From an uncultured Prevotella sp. (GTDB lineage: Bacteria > Bacteroidota > Bacteroidia > Bacteroidales > Bacteroidaceae), in the NCBI GenBank assembly GCA_905202125.1, contig CAJKQX010000051.1, positions 1-19,156 on the forward strand: a DNA stretch of 19,156 nucleotides, in the 5' to 3' direction. Position numbers and translations under genes: made by a program. Positions within the stretch are counted from its first letter, which is position 1, and the number at the start of each line of letters is the position of its first letter. Under the pieces are notes generated by a model. That model had not been told where the DNA came from. It saw nothing but the letters and a program-made list of their open reading frames with translations, and did not search any database. This document shows positions 1 through 8,945 of this stretch, piece by piece.

Positions 1-287
1 GACCTGTATCTTGACATACAATCAATCCATACCTGGACGAAATAAATTCAAGTCAATTACCCCCTTGCGAGGGTGTTGCAGAACTAAGTCGGAAGATAAT
101 CGAGTATCTGATTCCAATACCATGTCAACCTCCGCGTTAAGATAAGATAAAAAATTTTAAGCATTATGATTTTCGGAAACAATGACGTCGGGCTGGTCGT
201 CATCATGATAAAGAGGCATACTAAGATACGCATTCATAGGTGTGGCTCAACATACAGCTCTGACGAGCACATACAAAATCAAAGATT
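1..287. other. Left-edge intergenic region, no confident gene
   Basis: No confident gene is visible here. On the plus strand the first 45 bases are open and end in TAA at 43-45, so they could be the last 14 codons of a gene cut by the window edge; the peptide is too short to recognise. A small CCCT-TGCG-AGGG hairpin follows at about 63-74, without a T-run. A second hairpin pairs ATGACG (182-187) with CGTCAT (198-203). I found no TAnnTTTG promoter core and no Shine-Dalgarno sequence in front of the phosphoesterase gene at 288, so its promoter is not located. A weak minus-strand frame (22-123) is listed separately. Confidence 0.5.
22..123 (-). CDS. Possible 33-residue small ORF, unrecognised
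   Basis: This short minus-strand frame starts with ATG at 123 and ends with TGA at 22-24. It is preceded by GGAGG at 133-129, five bases from the ATG. That is a good Shine-Dalgarno match in a window where most genes have none. The peptide is mixed and hydrophilic, with no signal peptide, membrane segment or repeat, and it matches no family I know. The frame remains open upstream for only about ten codons before a stop, so it is not the tail of a long visible gene. It may be a real small protein, a decayed gene end or chance; chance is the most likely. Confidence 0.22.
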   Translation of the reverse strand: MVLESDTRLSSDLVLQHPRKGVIDLNLFRPGMD

Positions 288-1763
288 ATGAAAAGACATT
301 TTACACTCATGGTCGTGCTCTTTGGCCTGCTGGTTCAGGCCAAAGCCGATGATGTGATAATAAAAGGATATGTGAGAGACGACAGCGGCGCGGGCATAGA
401 GGGCGTGGTGGTGAACAACGGTTACGCATTTGTCACTACCGGAAAGAACGGCGAATGGACACTGCCCACGGACACTCTTGCGAGCAAATACATTGAGATA
501 TCCACACCGAAAGAGTTTCATCTGCCGGCCGTGCAGGGACTGGCATCGGGCTTCTACCTACCCGTGCGCGCCGCCGCACACAGTCAGGAGAACATCTTTA
601 CACTGAAACCGCGCGCCGACGTGAGCGACCATTTCCACTACATCGTCATATCCGACCCGCAGGTACGCACTGCCTCGGACATGAAACGATGGCGTCAGGA
701 GACCGTCACGGATGTGATGCGCCGTGCCGCCGAACTCAAGAAGACGGGCGAGGTGGTGACAATGACACTGGGCGATCTGGTGTTTGACAACATGAAACTG
801 ATGGCCGAATACAAGACATCGATGAAGAACGATGGAAGGACCACGGTGTTTCAGTGCATTGGCAATCACGATTTCAACAAGACGTATGGTGATGCCGGCA
901 ACATGCCGAAGGGTTCCGTCCAATATGCCGAACGCACTTACTGCGACAATTTCGGTCCGATGAACTACTCGTTCAACATCGGTCGCGTCCACATCGTGAC
1001 GATAAAGAACATCAATTATAAGGGTAATCACAAGTATGACGAGATGATCAGTGCAGTCGATATGGAATGGCTGAAAAAGGATCTGAGCTATGTGCCTGAC
1101 AGCATCACGGTGTTGCTCAACATGCATGCGCCGGGATGGAACAAGATGGAGACGCAGGACAATATCGACAACGCGCAGGAACTGGCCGAGGTATTGGCCG
1201 GACACAATGTTCACGTGTTCTGCGGCCACACACATTTCTTTGAGAACGTGGAGGTAACACCGACCCTCTATCAGCACAACATTGCCGCTGCCTGCGGCGC
1301 ATGGTGGAAAGGCAATCTCAACAGATGCGGCGCACCCAACGGATATATGACCGTGGAGATGAACGGCAACGACATCTCGTGGATATACAAAGGCACCGGT
1401 CTTGCGGCCGACTATCAAATGCGTGTCTACCGCCCGGGCAGTTTCCGCACACAAAAGGCATTCGTCGTGGCCAATATATGGGATTGGGACCCACACTGCC
1501 ACGTGGCGTGGTATCAGGACGGCAAGTACATGGGCAAGATGATACAGATGACTGACGACGACGAGGCCTTCATACGCAACAATCCGCTAAAGCCGCAGAT
1601 GTGCAAGACCCAACATCTGTTCAAGGCCAAACCCTTGGGCAGATACAACAAGATAACGATTGTACTGACCAACAGATTTGGCAAAAAATATTCTTACACG
1701 ATGACCAACGAGAGGAGCCGACCGGCCATAACCGATATCCGGTTGCCTCAATCCAAGAAATGA
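288..1763 (+). CDS. Secreted calcineurin-like phosphoesterase, three-domain type
   Basis: A predicted exported metal-dependent phosphoesterase of 491 residues; its substrate cannot be read from sequence. Residues 1-20 form a signal peptide ending around QAKA. Residues 21-110 look like the beta-sandwich N-terminal domain (carboxypeptidase-regulatory-like) seen in this Bacteroidetes family. The catalytic domain spans about 115-340 with D123 and Q125 (SDPQ), GD at 162-163, GNHD at 192-195, H280 and GHTH at 313-316. The rest is the family's C-terminal beta domain. The first motif is DxQ instead of the usual DxH, which I believe is a recurring variant in this subfamily. The start at 288 gives a clean signal peptide. 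The gene is monocistronic and converges on mfd across a 23-bp gap. A periplasmic or surface location is inferred. Confidence 0.88.
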   Translation: MKRHFTLMVVLFGLLVQAKADDVIIKGYVRDDSGAGIEGVVVNNGYAFVTTGKNGEWTLPTDTLASKYIEISTPKEFHLPAVQGLASGFYLPVRAAAHSQENIFTLKPRADVSDHFHYIVISDPQVRTASDMKRWRQETVTDVMRRAAELKKTGEVVTMTLGDLVFDNMKLMAEYKTSMKNDGRTTVFQCIGNHDFNKTYGDAGNMPKGSVQYAERTYCDNFGPMNYSFNIGRVHIVTIKNINYKGNHKYDEMISAVDMEWLKKDLSYVPDSITVLLNMHAPGWNKMETQDNIDNAQELAEVLAGHNVHVFCGHTHFFENVEVTPTLYQHNIAAACGAWWKGNLNRCGAPNGYMTVEMNGNDISWIYKGTGLAADYQMRVYRPGSFRTQKAFVVANIWDWDPHCHVAWYQDGKYMGKMIQMTDDDEAFIRNNPLKPQMCKTQHLFKAKPLGRYNKITIVLTNRFGKKYSYTMTNERSRPAITDIRLPQSKK

Positions 1764-1786
1764 GATAAGGACCGCGGCAGCGCGCT

Positions 1787-4700
1787 TCAGTCAATCTTGT
1801 CGATCTCGCGTAGCACGGCCACGGCTTCGCCAACGGTTTTCACAGCCGAGACAATCATGGTGTGCTTGCCCGATATCTCCTTGAGATTGCAGCGACGGGG
1901 ATTGCGCCCAATATAATCGATGATGCGTCCGAAGGCACGGCTCTTGTAGTAGGCGCTCGCAGTGTTGGAGACGAACTGCATACGCAGGGTGTCTTGTTTG
2001 AGTATGAGTTTCTCGCATCCGAGACGTTTGCCCAATCGTCGCAGCGGCACAACCTGCAAAAGTTCCTCGCCCTCGTGGGGTATGGGACCGAAACGGTCGA
2101 CCAGCCGATCGCGATAAGCTTCGAGTTCTCTGTCATCGGTGATATTGTCAAGCTCGCGATAGAGCAACATACGCTCACTGCTGCCGGGCACATAGGTATC
2201 GGGGAAATACATTTCGAGATCGCTCTCCACGGCGCAATCCTCCACAAACTCGTCGCCCGATATCTGTCGTCCGGCAGCTATCTCCTCGGCATAGATGTCG
2301 CCGAACTCGTCATTCTTAAGTTCGGTGACGGCCTGATTCAATATTTTCTGATACGTCTCGTAACCCAAGTCCTCCATGAATCCGCTCTGTTCGGAGCCCA
2401 ACAGATTGCCTGCGCCGCGTATGTCAAGGTCTTGCATGGCCAGATTGAAGCCACTGCCGAGCTCGGAGAAATTCTCAAGTGCCTCCAGACGGCGGCGCGC
2501 CTCGGGTGTGAGCACCTGTTTGGGCGGAGCCAGCAGATAGCAGAACGCCTTGCGGTTGGAACGTCCCACACGTCCGCGCATCTGATGTAGGTCGGACAGG
2601 CCGAAACGATGGGCATCATTTATAATAATGGTGTTGGCATTGCCCACATCAATGCCATTCTCGACGATGGTGGTCGAGAGCAACACGTCGTAGTCATAAT
2701 TCATGAATCCCATGATTATTTTCTCCAGTTCGTCGGGGCTCATCTGTCCGTGACCGATGGCCACACGCGCATCCGGCACATACTTGTGTATGAGGTTGGC
2801 GATCTCGGGCAGATTGGATATACGGTCATTGACGAAATACACCTGTCCGTTGCGGCTCATCTCAAAGTTGATGGCATCGGCTATGATCTCGTGTCCATAG
2901 GTAGACAACTCGGTGTGTATGGGATAACGGTTGGGCGGCGGAGTGCGGATGATACTCATATCGCGGGCACCCATAAGCGAGAACTGCAAGGTGCGCGGAA
3001 TAGGCGTTGCCGACATCGTGAGCGTGTCTACATTGGTTTTGAGCTTGCGCAGTTTCTCTTTGGTAGATACTCCGAATTTCTGTTCCTCGTCAATGATAAG
3101 CAGTCCGAGGTCGCTCCATACCACCGACTTGCTTATGAGTTTGTGTGTGCCGACGAGAATGTCTATGCGACCGGCCTTGAGGTCCTCGAGCACCTGACGC
3201 GTCTCTTTGGCCGAGCGGGCGCGTGAGAGATAATCCACACGAACGGGAAAGTTGCTCAGTCGATCGCGGAAAGTCTGATAATGTTGGAAGGCGAGCACTG
3301 TGGTGGGAACGAGCACGGCCACCTGCTTGGAGTCGCAAGCGGCTTTGAATGCGGCACGTATGGCCACCTCGGTCTTACCGAATCCCACATCTCCACACAC
3401 CAGACGGTCCATCGGACGGGCGCTCTCCATATCGGCCTTCACGTCCTGCGTAGCCTTGAGCTGGTCGGGGGTGTCCTCATAAAGGAAACTGGCCTCGAGC
3501 TCATGCTGCATGAAGTTGTCGGCAGTGAAGGCGAATCCCTTCTCGTGACGGCGCTTGGCATAGAGTTTGATAAGGTCGCGCGCAATGTCCTTTATCTTAT
3601 TCTTGGTGCGCTCCTTGAGTCGTTGCCACGCTCCGGTGCCGAGGGTGCTGAGCCGCGGAGGGTCGCCGGCGTCGTTGCGGCGGTACTTGGATATCTTGTA
3701 AAGCGAGTGTATCGACACATCGACGATATCGCCCCGCTGATAGATGATGCGTATCGCCTCTTTGTAGGAATCGCCCACGGGCACACGTACCAGACCTCCA
3801 AACTTGCCTATGCCGAAGTCGACATGGACTATAAAATCGCCCGGCTCCATCTCTTGCAGTTCCTTCATCGTGAGCGCCATTTTACCCGAACGGGCGGTGT
3901 CGCTGCGCAGGCTGTACTTGTGGAAACGGTCGAATATCTGATGATCGGTGAAGAAGCACACACGCAGATCGTTGTCGGCAAAGCCCTCGTGGATGGTACG
4001 GTCAACAGGAACGAACTTTATTGTGTCCATGTCCGATGATGTCGGTATGTCGTTATTGCCCTTGCTCTGCCACTCCTCACTATTGAAGATATTCTCAAGA
4101 CGCTGTATCTGCTTGGCGCTATCGGCAAGGATGTAGAGAGTGTAGCCCTTGAGAGTGTAGTCCTCGAGGGTCTGTTTGAGCAGTTCGATATTCTTATGGA
4201 GCAACGGTTGGGATGTGATGTTGAATGAGATGGTGGCTTGTGGCACACCTGTGGGATTGTGTCCCGTCTCGACACGGCGAAAAGCACATATCTCCTCGCA
4301 CAGACGCGCACCGCTGATCAGCATGCTCTCGCTGCGCATGGTGCGCATGAGTTCCTGCCGCTCCATCTCCGTGGCGCCCTCAAGACGCTCGGTGAGAGCC
4401 TGACTGGAAAATCCCTCGTCGTATATACGGTCAACAATCTGGCGCAGATACAGCATGTCGCGCACCACGAAAACAGCCTCTTTGGGCAAGAATCGGGTGA
4501 AGGGTATCTTCTCTTCGCTCCTGGAGGCCAGCTCGGGCACTATATCCACGGTGTCGCGCCTGTCTTTGGACAACTGGTCTTGCACCTCAAACGTGCGTAT
4601 GGTGTCGACCTCATCGCCGAAGAAATCGATACGGAACGGCCATTCCGAACTGAATGAATAGACATCGAGGATGCTGCCGCGCACGGCAAACTGACCGGGT

Positions 4701-5230
4701 TCGTAGACATAGTCCACCTCCCGGAAGCCATACTCGCGCAATGTTTTCTGCAAAGCCACAAAATCGATGGTTGCTCCGACGGTGACGGAGATGGTGCGCT
4801 CGTCAAGTCTTTGCTTGGACACCACAAGCTCGCTCAGTGCCTCGGGATGGGTGACCACATACACGGGACGGGCAGTCCTGACTGTGCGCGACAACCGGCT
4901 GAGCACCTCGGTACGCAATATCTCGTTGGCCGGATCGCGCTGGGCGTATTTCACTGCACGCCGATAGGAAGATGGAAAGAAAAGCACATCGTCCGGACCG
5001 AGAATCTGTTTGAGGTCGTGATAGAAATATCCGGCCTCATCGGCATCCTGAAGAACGAAGACAACGGTCTGATTGAGCTTGTCGTAAATGGATGAAAACA
5101 ATACGGGGGCGGACGATGACAAAAGCCCTTGAAGAAAAACAGTCTTTACCTTATGGTCTTTCAATGCGCTCACCAATGCTTTGCTCTGAGGCAAAGCACC
5201 GTAAACGTCTTTTATCTCTTGTATTCTCAT
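1787..5230 (-). CDS. mfd: Transcription-repair coupling factor Mfd
   Basis: A DNA translocase that pushes stalled RNA polymerase off DNA lesions and recruits UvrA for nucleotide excision repair. At 1147 residues it has the usual full length. Domain order: a UvrB-like N-terminal region (about 1-350, with an FRIDFFGDEVD segment); a CarD-like RNA-polymerase interaction domain starting near 460 (EPGDFIVHVDFGIGKFGG); a RecG-like helicase core with Walker A GDVGFGKT at 613-620, DEEQ at 714-717, SATPIPRT and a GRVGRS motif VI; and a C-terminal TRCF domain (about 980-1095) that regulates UvrA binding. The start ATG lies 2 bp after the stop of the glycosyltransferase gene, so the two genes are almost certainly co-transcribed. 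Nothing is truncated and all key motifs are intact. Confidence 0.97.
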   Translation of the reverse strand: MRIQEIKDVYGALPQSKALVSALKDHKVKTVFLQGLLSSSAPVLFSSIYDKLNQTVVFVLQDADEAGYFYHDLKQILGPDDVLFFPSSYRRAVKYAQRDPANEILRTEVLSRLSRTVRTARPVYVVTHPEALSELVVSKQRLDERTISVTVGATIDFVALQKTLREYGFREVDYVYEPGQFAVRGSILDVYSFSSEWPFRIDFFGDEVDTIRTFEVQDQLSKDRRDTVDIVPELASRSEEKIPFTRFLPKEAVFVVRDMLYLRQIVDRIYDEGFSSQALTERLEGATEMERQELMRTMRSESMLISGARLCEEICAFRRVETGHNPTGVPQATISFNITSQPLLHKNIELLKQTLEDYTLKGYTLYILADSAKQIQRLENIFNSEEWQSKGNNDIPTSSDMDTIKFVPVDRTIHEGFADNDLRVCFFTDHQIFDRFHKYSLRSDTARSGKMALTMKELQEMEPGDFIVHVDFGIGKFGGLVRVPVGDSYKEAIRIIYQRGDIVDVSIHSLYKISKYRRNDAGDPPRLSTLGTGAWQRLKERTKNKIKDIARDLIKLYAKRRHEKGFAFTADNFMQHELEASFLYEDTPDQLKATQDVKADMESARPMDRLVCGDVGFGKTEVAIRAAFKAACDSKQVAVLVPTTVLAFQHYQTFRDRLSNFPVRVDYLSRARSAKETRQVLEDLKAGRIDILVGTHKLISKSVVWSDLGLLIIDEEQKFGVSTKEKLRKLKTNVDTLTMSATPIPRTLQFSLMGARDMSIIRTPPPNRYPIHTELSTYGHEIIADAINFEMSRNGQVYFVNDRISNLPEIANLIHKYVPDARVAIGHGQMSPDELEKIIMGFMNYDYDVLLSTTIVENGIDVGNANTIIINDAHRFGLSDLHQMRGRVGRSNRKAFCYLLAPPKQVLTPEARRRLEALENFSELGSGFNLAMQDLDIRGAGNLLGSEQSGFMEDLGYETYQKILNQAVTELKNDEFGDIYAEEIAAGRQISGDEFVEDCAVESDLEMYFPDTYVPGSSERMLLYRELDNITDDRELEAYRDRLVDRFGPIPHEGEELLQVVPLRRLGKRLGCEKLILKQDTLRMQFVSNTASAYYKSRAFGRIIDYIGRNPRRCNLKEISGKHTMIVSAVKTVGEAVAVLREIDKID

Positions 5231-5232
5231 TT

Positions 5233-5982
5233 CTATTTCTTACGAGGATATTTGCGGAACCAGCCATCCCAGCGCAAACGCATCACACCGAAAAAAGCCT
5301 CGCCGAAGATACCTCCGCTCATCTTGCTGACACCCTCACGGCGATTGACAAAAATGACGGGAACTTCTTTAATTTTGAATCCAATCTTATAGGCAGTGTA
5401 TTTCATCTCTATCTGGAAACCATATCCCTTGAAACGCACCTTGTCCAGCGGGATGGTCTCAAGCACCTCACGACGATAGCACTTGAAGCCGGCGGTGGTG
5501 TCGTGAACGTTGAATCCGGTGATGAAACGCACGTACTTTGATGCAAAATAACTCATGAGCACACGGCTCATAGGCCAATTGACCACATTGACACCGCTCA
5601 CATACCGTGAACCGATGGCAAGGTCGTAGCCATCGTCATGACATGCGACATAGAGCCGGGGCAGGTCGGCCGGGTCGTGACTGAAATCGGCATCCATCTC
5701 GAAAATATATTCGTAGCCATGCTCGAGCGACCACTTGAAGCCTGCGATATAGGCCGTGCCGAGCCCTTGTTTGCCACTGCGCTCGATGAGAAACAGACGG
5801 TCTGAGAATTCATCCCGAATGAGACGTTGCACTATCGATGCCGTGCCATCGGGACTGCCATCATCGATCACGAGTATATGAAAGCACTTGTCGAGAGCGA
5901 AAACCGCCCTTATGATCTTTTCGATATTCTCCTTTTCGTTGTACGTGGGGATTATTATCACACTGTCGCTATGGTTGGCCAT
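5233..5982 (-). CDS. Polyprenol-phosphate mannosyltransferase-like GT2 glycosyltransferase
   Basis: A family 2 glycosyltransferase of the DPM1 type, expected to move mannose (or another sugar) from a nucleotide sugar onto a polyprenyl phosphate at the inner membrane face. It has 249 residues from ATG 5982. Visible motifs are IPTYNEKENI at the N-terminus, DDGSPDG at 40-46 for nucleotide binding, GLGTAYIAG, DADFSHD at 97-103 as the metal-binding DxD region, GSRYV, and DTTAGFKCYRR from 161. There is no C-terminal membrane segment, as in the short soluble DPM1 forms. A TTG two codons upstream (5988) could also start translation, but ATG is preferred. It heads a two-gene unit with mfd. The exact sugar and acceptor are not determinable; a role in protein O-glycosylation or glycan assembly is plausible. 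Confidence 0.88.
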   Translation of the reverse strand: MANHSDSVIIIPTYNEKENIEKIIRAVFALDKCFHILVIDDGSPDGTASIVQRLIRDEFSDRLFLIERSGKQGLGTAYIAGFKWSLEHGYEYIFEMDADFSHDPADLPRLYVACHDDGYDLAIGSRYVSGVNVVNWPMSRVLMSYFASKYVRFITGFNVHDTTAGFKCYRREVLETIPLDKVRFKGYGFQIEMKYTAYKIGFKIKEVPVIFVNRREGVSKMSGGIFGEAFFGVMRLRWDGWFRKYPRKK

Positions 5983-6016
5983 AATCAAAAAATTTATACA
6001 TTCATAAAGTATAATG

Positions 6017-6024
6017 CAAACTTA
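6017..6024 (-). promoter_or_regulatory. TAnnTTTG promoter core for the glycosyltransferase-mfd pair
   Basis: The minus strand reads TAAGTTTG, an exact match to the Bacteroidales -7 consensus TAnnTTTG. It lies 34 bases upstream of the glycosyltransferase ATG at 5982, implying a leader of about 25-30 nt. A clear -33 TTTG is not present. Confidence 0.55.
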
Positions 6025-6132
6025 CAACTTTTTTCCGTAATTTGCCGGGATTATCACATTTTATAACTTAAATCTATAAAATATAAACATCAAATCCTCA
6101 TTGCGATGCCTCATATATGGCAACGGTATCCT

Positions 6133-6156
6133 CCGACTGACTGACGGGACAGTCGG
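6133..6156 (-). terminator. Weak inverted repeat after the acyltransferase gene
   Basis: CCGACTG (6133-6139) and CAGTCGG (6150-6156) form a perfect 7-bp stem with a 10-nt loop, starting a few bases past the acyltransferase stop at 6161. It could end the pyrC-containing operon, but no T-run follows it on the minus strand. Confidence 0.3.
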
Positions 6157-6160
6157 CACA

Positions 6161-6919
6161 TCATTGGTCGGGATTCTCAACCATGCCTTGATACTGCGGC
6201 TCGAGGCCAGACATCACTGCGTCGTAGCTCTCACGCTCTATGGCGGCGATGTTGGCGGAGCCTTGTCCGGTGGGATATATGGGCCGATGGATGGTGAGAC
6301 GCAACGCATGGCGGTTCACCCATTTCATGTCGCGCATACGGGGCATGATGTCGAACGAACCATTGATGGTCAGTGGCACCACCGGAAGCTGCAACTCATC
6401 GGCAAGCATGAAGGCTCCTCGTTTGAACACTCCCATGTGGCCGGTGAACGTACGGGCTCCTTCGGGAAAGACGACAAGCGACATACCGTCGCGCAATGTG
6501 GCCCGTGCGTGTTCGTAGGTCTCGCGTATCTTGGCCGGACCGCGCTTGTCCACGAAGATGTGATGAGCCGCCTCGCAGGCCTTGCCCACAAAAGGAATCT
6601 TGCGCAACTGCCGTTTCATCATCCACTTGAAATTGCGGCCGAGGAATCCATATATCAGGAATATATCGAAAGAACCCTGATGATTGGCCACGAAAACGTA
6701 GGAGCATCCCTTCTGAAGATGCTCGCGGCCTTCCACCTTGACGGGCAACAACAATATGCGGACAATAAAACGGGCCCATATCCGACCCGGATAATAGCCC
6801 CAGAAATGGCCATTGCCGACATGACATCCCACAATAACCGTGATGGCTGTCAACAACGTGAAGATGGCGATAAGTGGCAGAGCGATCAACAACTGATAAA
6901 TGCGATAAAGATATTTCAT
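6161..6919 (-). CDS. 1-acyl-sn-glycerol-3-phosphate acyltransferase (PlsC-like)
   Basis: A membrane-bound acyltransferase of the PlsC/AGPAT family, which adds the second acyl chain to lysophosphatidic acid in phospholipid synthesis. It has 252 residues, normal for the family. An N-terminal hydrophobic segment (about 10-32) anchors it. The catalytic NHQGSFD motif gives the HX4D pair H80 and D85. A VFVD segment near 121 and FPEGART at 151-157 are the substrate-binding blocks. VPLTINGS at 181-188 is the last conserved block. It is the final gene of the operon, 16 bp after the metallophosphoesterase gene. Other lyso-lipid acceptors, such as ornithine lipids (OlsA-type), cannot be excluded from sequence alone. 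Confidence 0.9.
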   Translation of the reverse strand: MKYLYRIYQLLIALPLIAIFTLLTAITVIVGCHVGNGHFWGYYPGRIWARFIVRILLLPVKVEGREHLQKGCSYVFVANHQGSFDIFLIYGFLGRNFKWMMKRQLRKIPFVGKACEAAHHIFVDKRGPAKIRETYEHARATLRDGMSLVVFPEGARTFTGHMGVFKRGAFMLADELQLPVVPLTINGSFDIMPRMRDMKWVNRHALRLTIHRPIYPTGQGSANIAAIERESYDAVMSGLEPQYQGMVENPDQ

Positions 6920-6935
6920 TGTGTCTGGTATGTGT

Positions 6936-8096
6936 TTACTTATGTTTGTGAAGTGTGATAATCACTATCTCGGGATACACGCCGTAACGAAACGGCACTG
7001 TCCCGCCTATGCCCGATGAGACATTGAGCACACGCCGACCCTCGCGATAGACTCCGTAATCCTCCTTGCCCATGAAGTGCAAAGGGCGCTGACCGAACAG
7101 CGAGACCTGCCCTCCGTGCGTATGACCGCTGAGGGTGAGCATGATATTGGGACAGGCGAGGATGTAGCGGCGCCATGCCGAGGGGTCGTGCTGCATGAGG
7201 ACGACAAAGGAGGATGGCGCCACTCCGCTCAGTGTCTTGCGTATGTCCGACTTTTGAGGGAATGGAGGCCGGCCTCCGTTCTCCTCACCGGCGATGACTA
7301 TCGAGTCCTGACCACGCCGTATGATGCGGTGCTCGTTGCGTAACAGTTGCCATCCATAACTCTTCTGGCGGGATATGAGAATCTTCTCGTTGGCTTCTTT
7401 TTCCAATGTGTCGGCCTTGATATACATGCTGTAATCATGATTTCCCAATACGGAGAACACACCGTCGGGAGCATGCAACGAACCCAGCAAGAGACAGTAA
7501 TCGTTCAGTTCGCTGGGATACATATTCTGCAAATCGCCGGTGAAGGCTATAATGTCGCCATCTGACGCATTGACGGTGTTGATGACGCGCTCCAGAAAAG
7601 CCGCATCGAGCGACCCGACATGCAAATCGGAGAACTGGACTATGCGATAACCGTCGAACGCGGCGGGAAGATTGGCATAATACAGATCGACGTGGCGCAC
7701 AGTCAACTTGTTCACACCGACCGTGGAACCGTAAACGAGAACATACAGGGCCGACATGGCCAACACCACACCAACGTAGTTGCCCCAATTCCTTCGCACA
7801 CGGAACAACTGACGGAAAAGACGTCCCGACAACGAGCATATCACAAATATTATCTTCGGCACCATGATAAGACCGAGCAGATACAGATACACATTGAGCC
7901 AAACGACGTTGTATGGCATGAAATCGCGTATCATAGAGAGGCCTGCCGTATATGCAGTCATCACGACAAACGGACACCACCACAATGCGAGATGCCATCG
8001 ACGGACGCCATGCCGACGACGAAGATATCGGACATAAATGTATATGTCAGGCAACAACATGGCCAATATTATAAATAAGGATATCTTCTGTATCAC
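6936..8096 (-). CDS. Membrane-anchored metallophosphoesterase (YkuE/YaeI type)
   Basis: A calcineurin-like phosphoesterase fused to an N-terminal membrane region, 386 residues. About four hydrophobic segments lie in residues 1-125 (roughly 4-22, 36-54, 66-88, 106-125). The catalytic domain follows with FSDLHVGS (D157, H159), GDLQN (D188, N191), GNHD (219-221 for N, H, D), H303 in MQHDPSAW, and GHTHGGQ with H325 and H327, so all metal ligands are present. Relatives hydrolyse lipid-linked or nucleotide pyrophosphates such as UDP-diacylglucosamine; the substrate here is unknown. The start is GTG at 8096; an ATG twelve codons later would cut into the first membrane helix, so GTG is preferred. Its position next to a lipid acyltransferase gene fits a lipid role. 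Confidence 0.85.
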   Translation of the reverse strand: MIQKISLFIILAMLLPDIYIYVRYLRRRHGVRRWHLALWWCPFVVMTAYTAGLSMIRDFMPYNVVWLNVYLYLLGLIMVPKIIFVICSLSGRLFRQLFRVRRNWGNYVGVVLAMSALYVLVYGSTVGVNKLTVRHVDLYYANLPAAFDGYRIVQFSDLHVGSLDAAFLERVINTVNASDGDIIAFTGDLQNMYPSELNDYCLLLGSLHAPDGVFSVLGNHDYSMYIKADTLEKEANEKILISRQKSYGWQLLRNEHRIIRRGQDSIVIAGEENGGRPPFPQKSDIRKTLSGVAPSSFVVLMQHDPSAWRRYILACPNIMLTLSGHTHGGQVSLFGQRPLHFMGKEDYGVYREGRRVLNVSSGIGGTVPFRYGVYPEIVIITLHKHK

Positions 8097-8132
8097 GCCG
8101 AATGTCTTTTATTATTCTTTAATGTATTGTAT

Positions 8133-8945
8133 TCATATGTTCGCAACAAGATAGCGGCGCATCTCCCCGACAGTGAATCCACGTCGGCGGGCATAGTCGC
8201 GCAACTGGTCCTCGCCTATCTTGCCCACATCGAAATAGCACGAGCGCGGATGGGCAAACATCAGGCCCGACACCGATGAATGTGGTATCATGGCGCCAGT
8301 CTCGGTCAGACGTATGCCGATGCGGTTCATCCCGATGATTTCGGACAACAGAAAGTTGATGCTGATATCAGGCATCGAGGGATAGCCCACGGCAGGACGT
8401 ATGCCCATGTAGTCACCCCGAAGGAGCTCGGGCATAGACAGATGCTCATCGGGAGCATATCCCCAGAGACGCCGACGCACCTCTTCGTGCATCTTCTCGG
8501 CGGCGGCCTCGGCTATACGGTCGGCCGTAGTCTGTGCGAGCAACCGCATGTAGACATCGTCATCATGCGAGTGTTCCATAGCTGCATCCACCGAGACGGC
8601 AAACACACCTATCTTGTCATTCTGACCGGAGGCGAGCGGACGGATAAAATCAGAGAGACACATATAAGGTCCACCGGCCGCAGCCGCGCTCTGTTGGCGC
8701 AGGAATGGCAGACGGATATTGCCGCCAATGATTATGTCGTCGGCATCGCTATTGGCATCGAACAGCCCGAATAGGGCACTGACACGATATCTTTCTTCAA
8801 ACCCATCCATCATGAGTTCGGACTCGGCACGCAGCTTCCGTTTTTCATCTTCAGGCTTGCCGGTCAATCCCCAGGCATGAAAGAAATAAACCCAATTGAT
8901 GTACTGCCGGACGTCGGAGATGCGATATGTCAGGAGAGTAGTCAT
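8133..8945 (-). CDS. Standalone MetH activation (AdoMet-binding) domain protein
   Basis: A 270-residue protein that corresponds over its whole length to the C-terminal activation domain of cobalamin-dependent methionine synthase. That domain binds S-adenosylmethionine and, with a reductant, returns oxidised cob(II)alamin to methylcobalamin. Family blocks visible here are YINWVYFFHAWGL (15-27), CLSDFIRP (96-103), GVFAVSV (113-119), WGYAPDEHLS (161-170), GIRPAVGYPSMPD (181-193) with the AdoMet-contacting R183 and Y188, RLTETGAMIPHSSVSG (212-227) and YARRRG. No cobalamin, folate or homocysteine domain is attached, so it must act on a MetH encoded elsewhere, as in the split MetH of Thermotoga maritima. 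Its ATG overlaps the pyrC stop (ATGA), giving tight co-expression. Confidence 0.88.
   Translation of the reverse strand: MTTLLTYRISDVRQYINWVYFFHAWGLTGKPEDEKRKLRAESELMMDGFEERYRVSALFGLFDANSDADDIIIGGNIRLPFLRQQSAAAAGGPYMCLSDFIRPLASGQNDKIGVFAVSVDAAMEHSHDDDVYMRLLAQTTADRIAEAAAEKMHEEVRRRLWGYAPDEHLSMPELLRGDYMGIRPAVGYPSMPDISINFLLSEIIGMNRIGIRLTETGAMIPHSSVSGLMFAHPRSCYFDVGKIGEDQLRDYARRRGFTVGEMRRYLVANI

Noticed and set aside
558..1502. A 314-codon open frame antisense to the phosphoesterase
   Set aside because: The sense strand carries a signal peptide and a full metal-site set; the antisense product resembles nothing.
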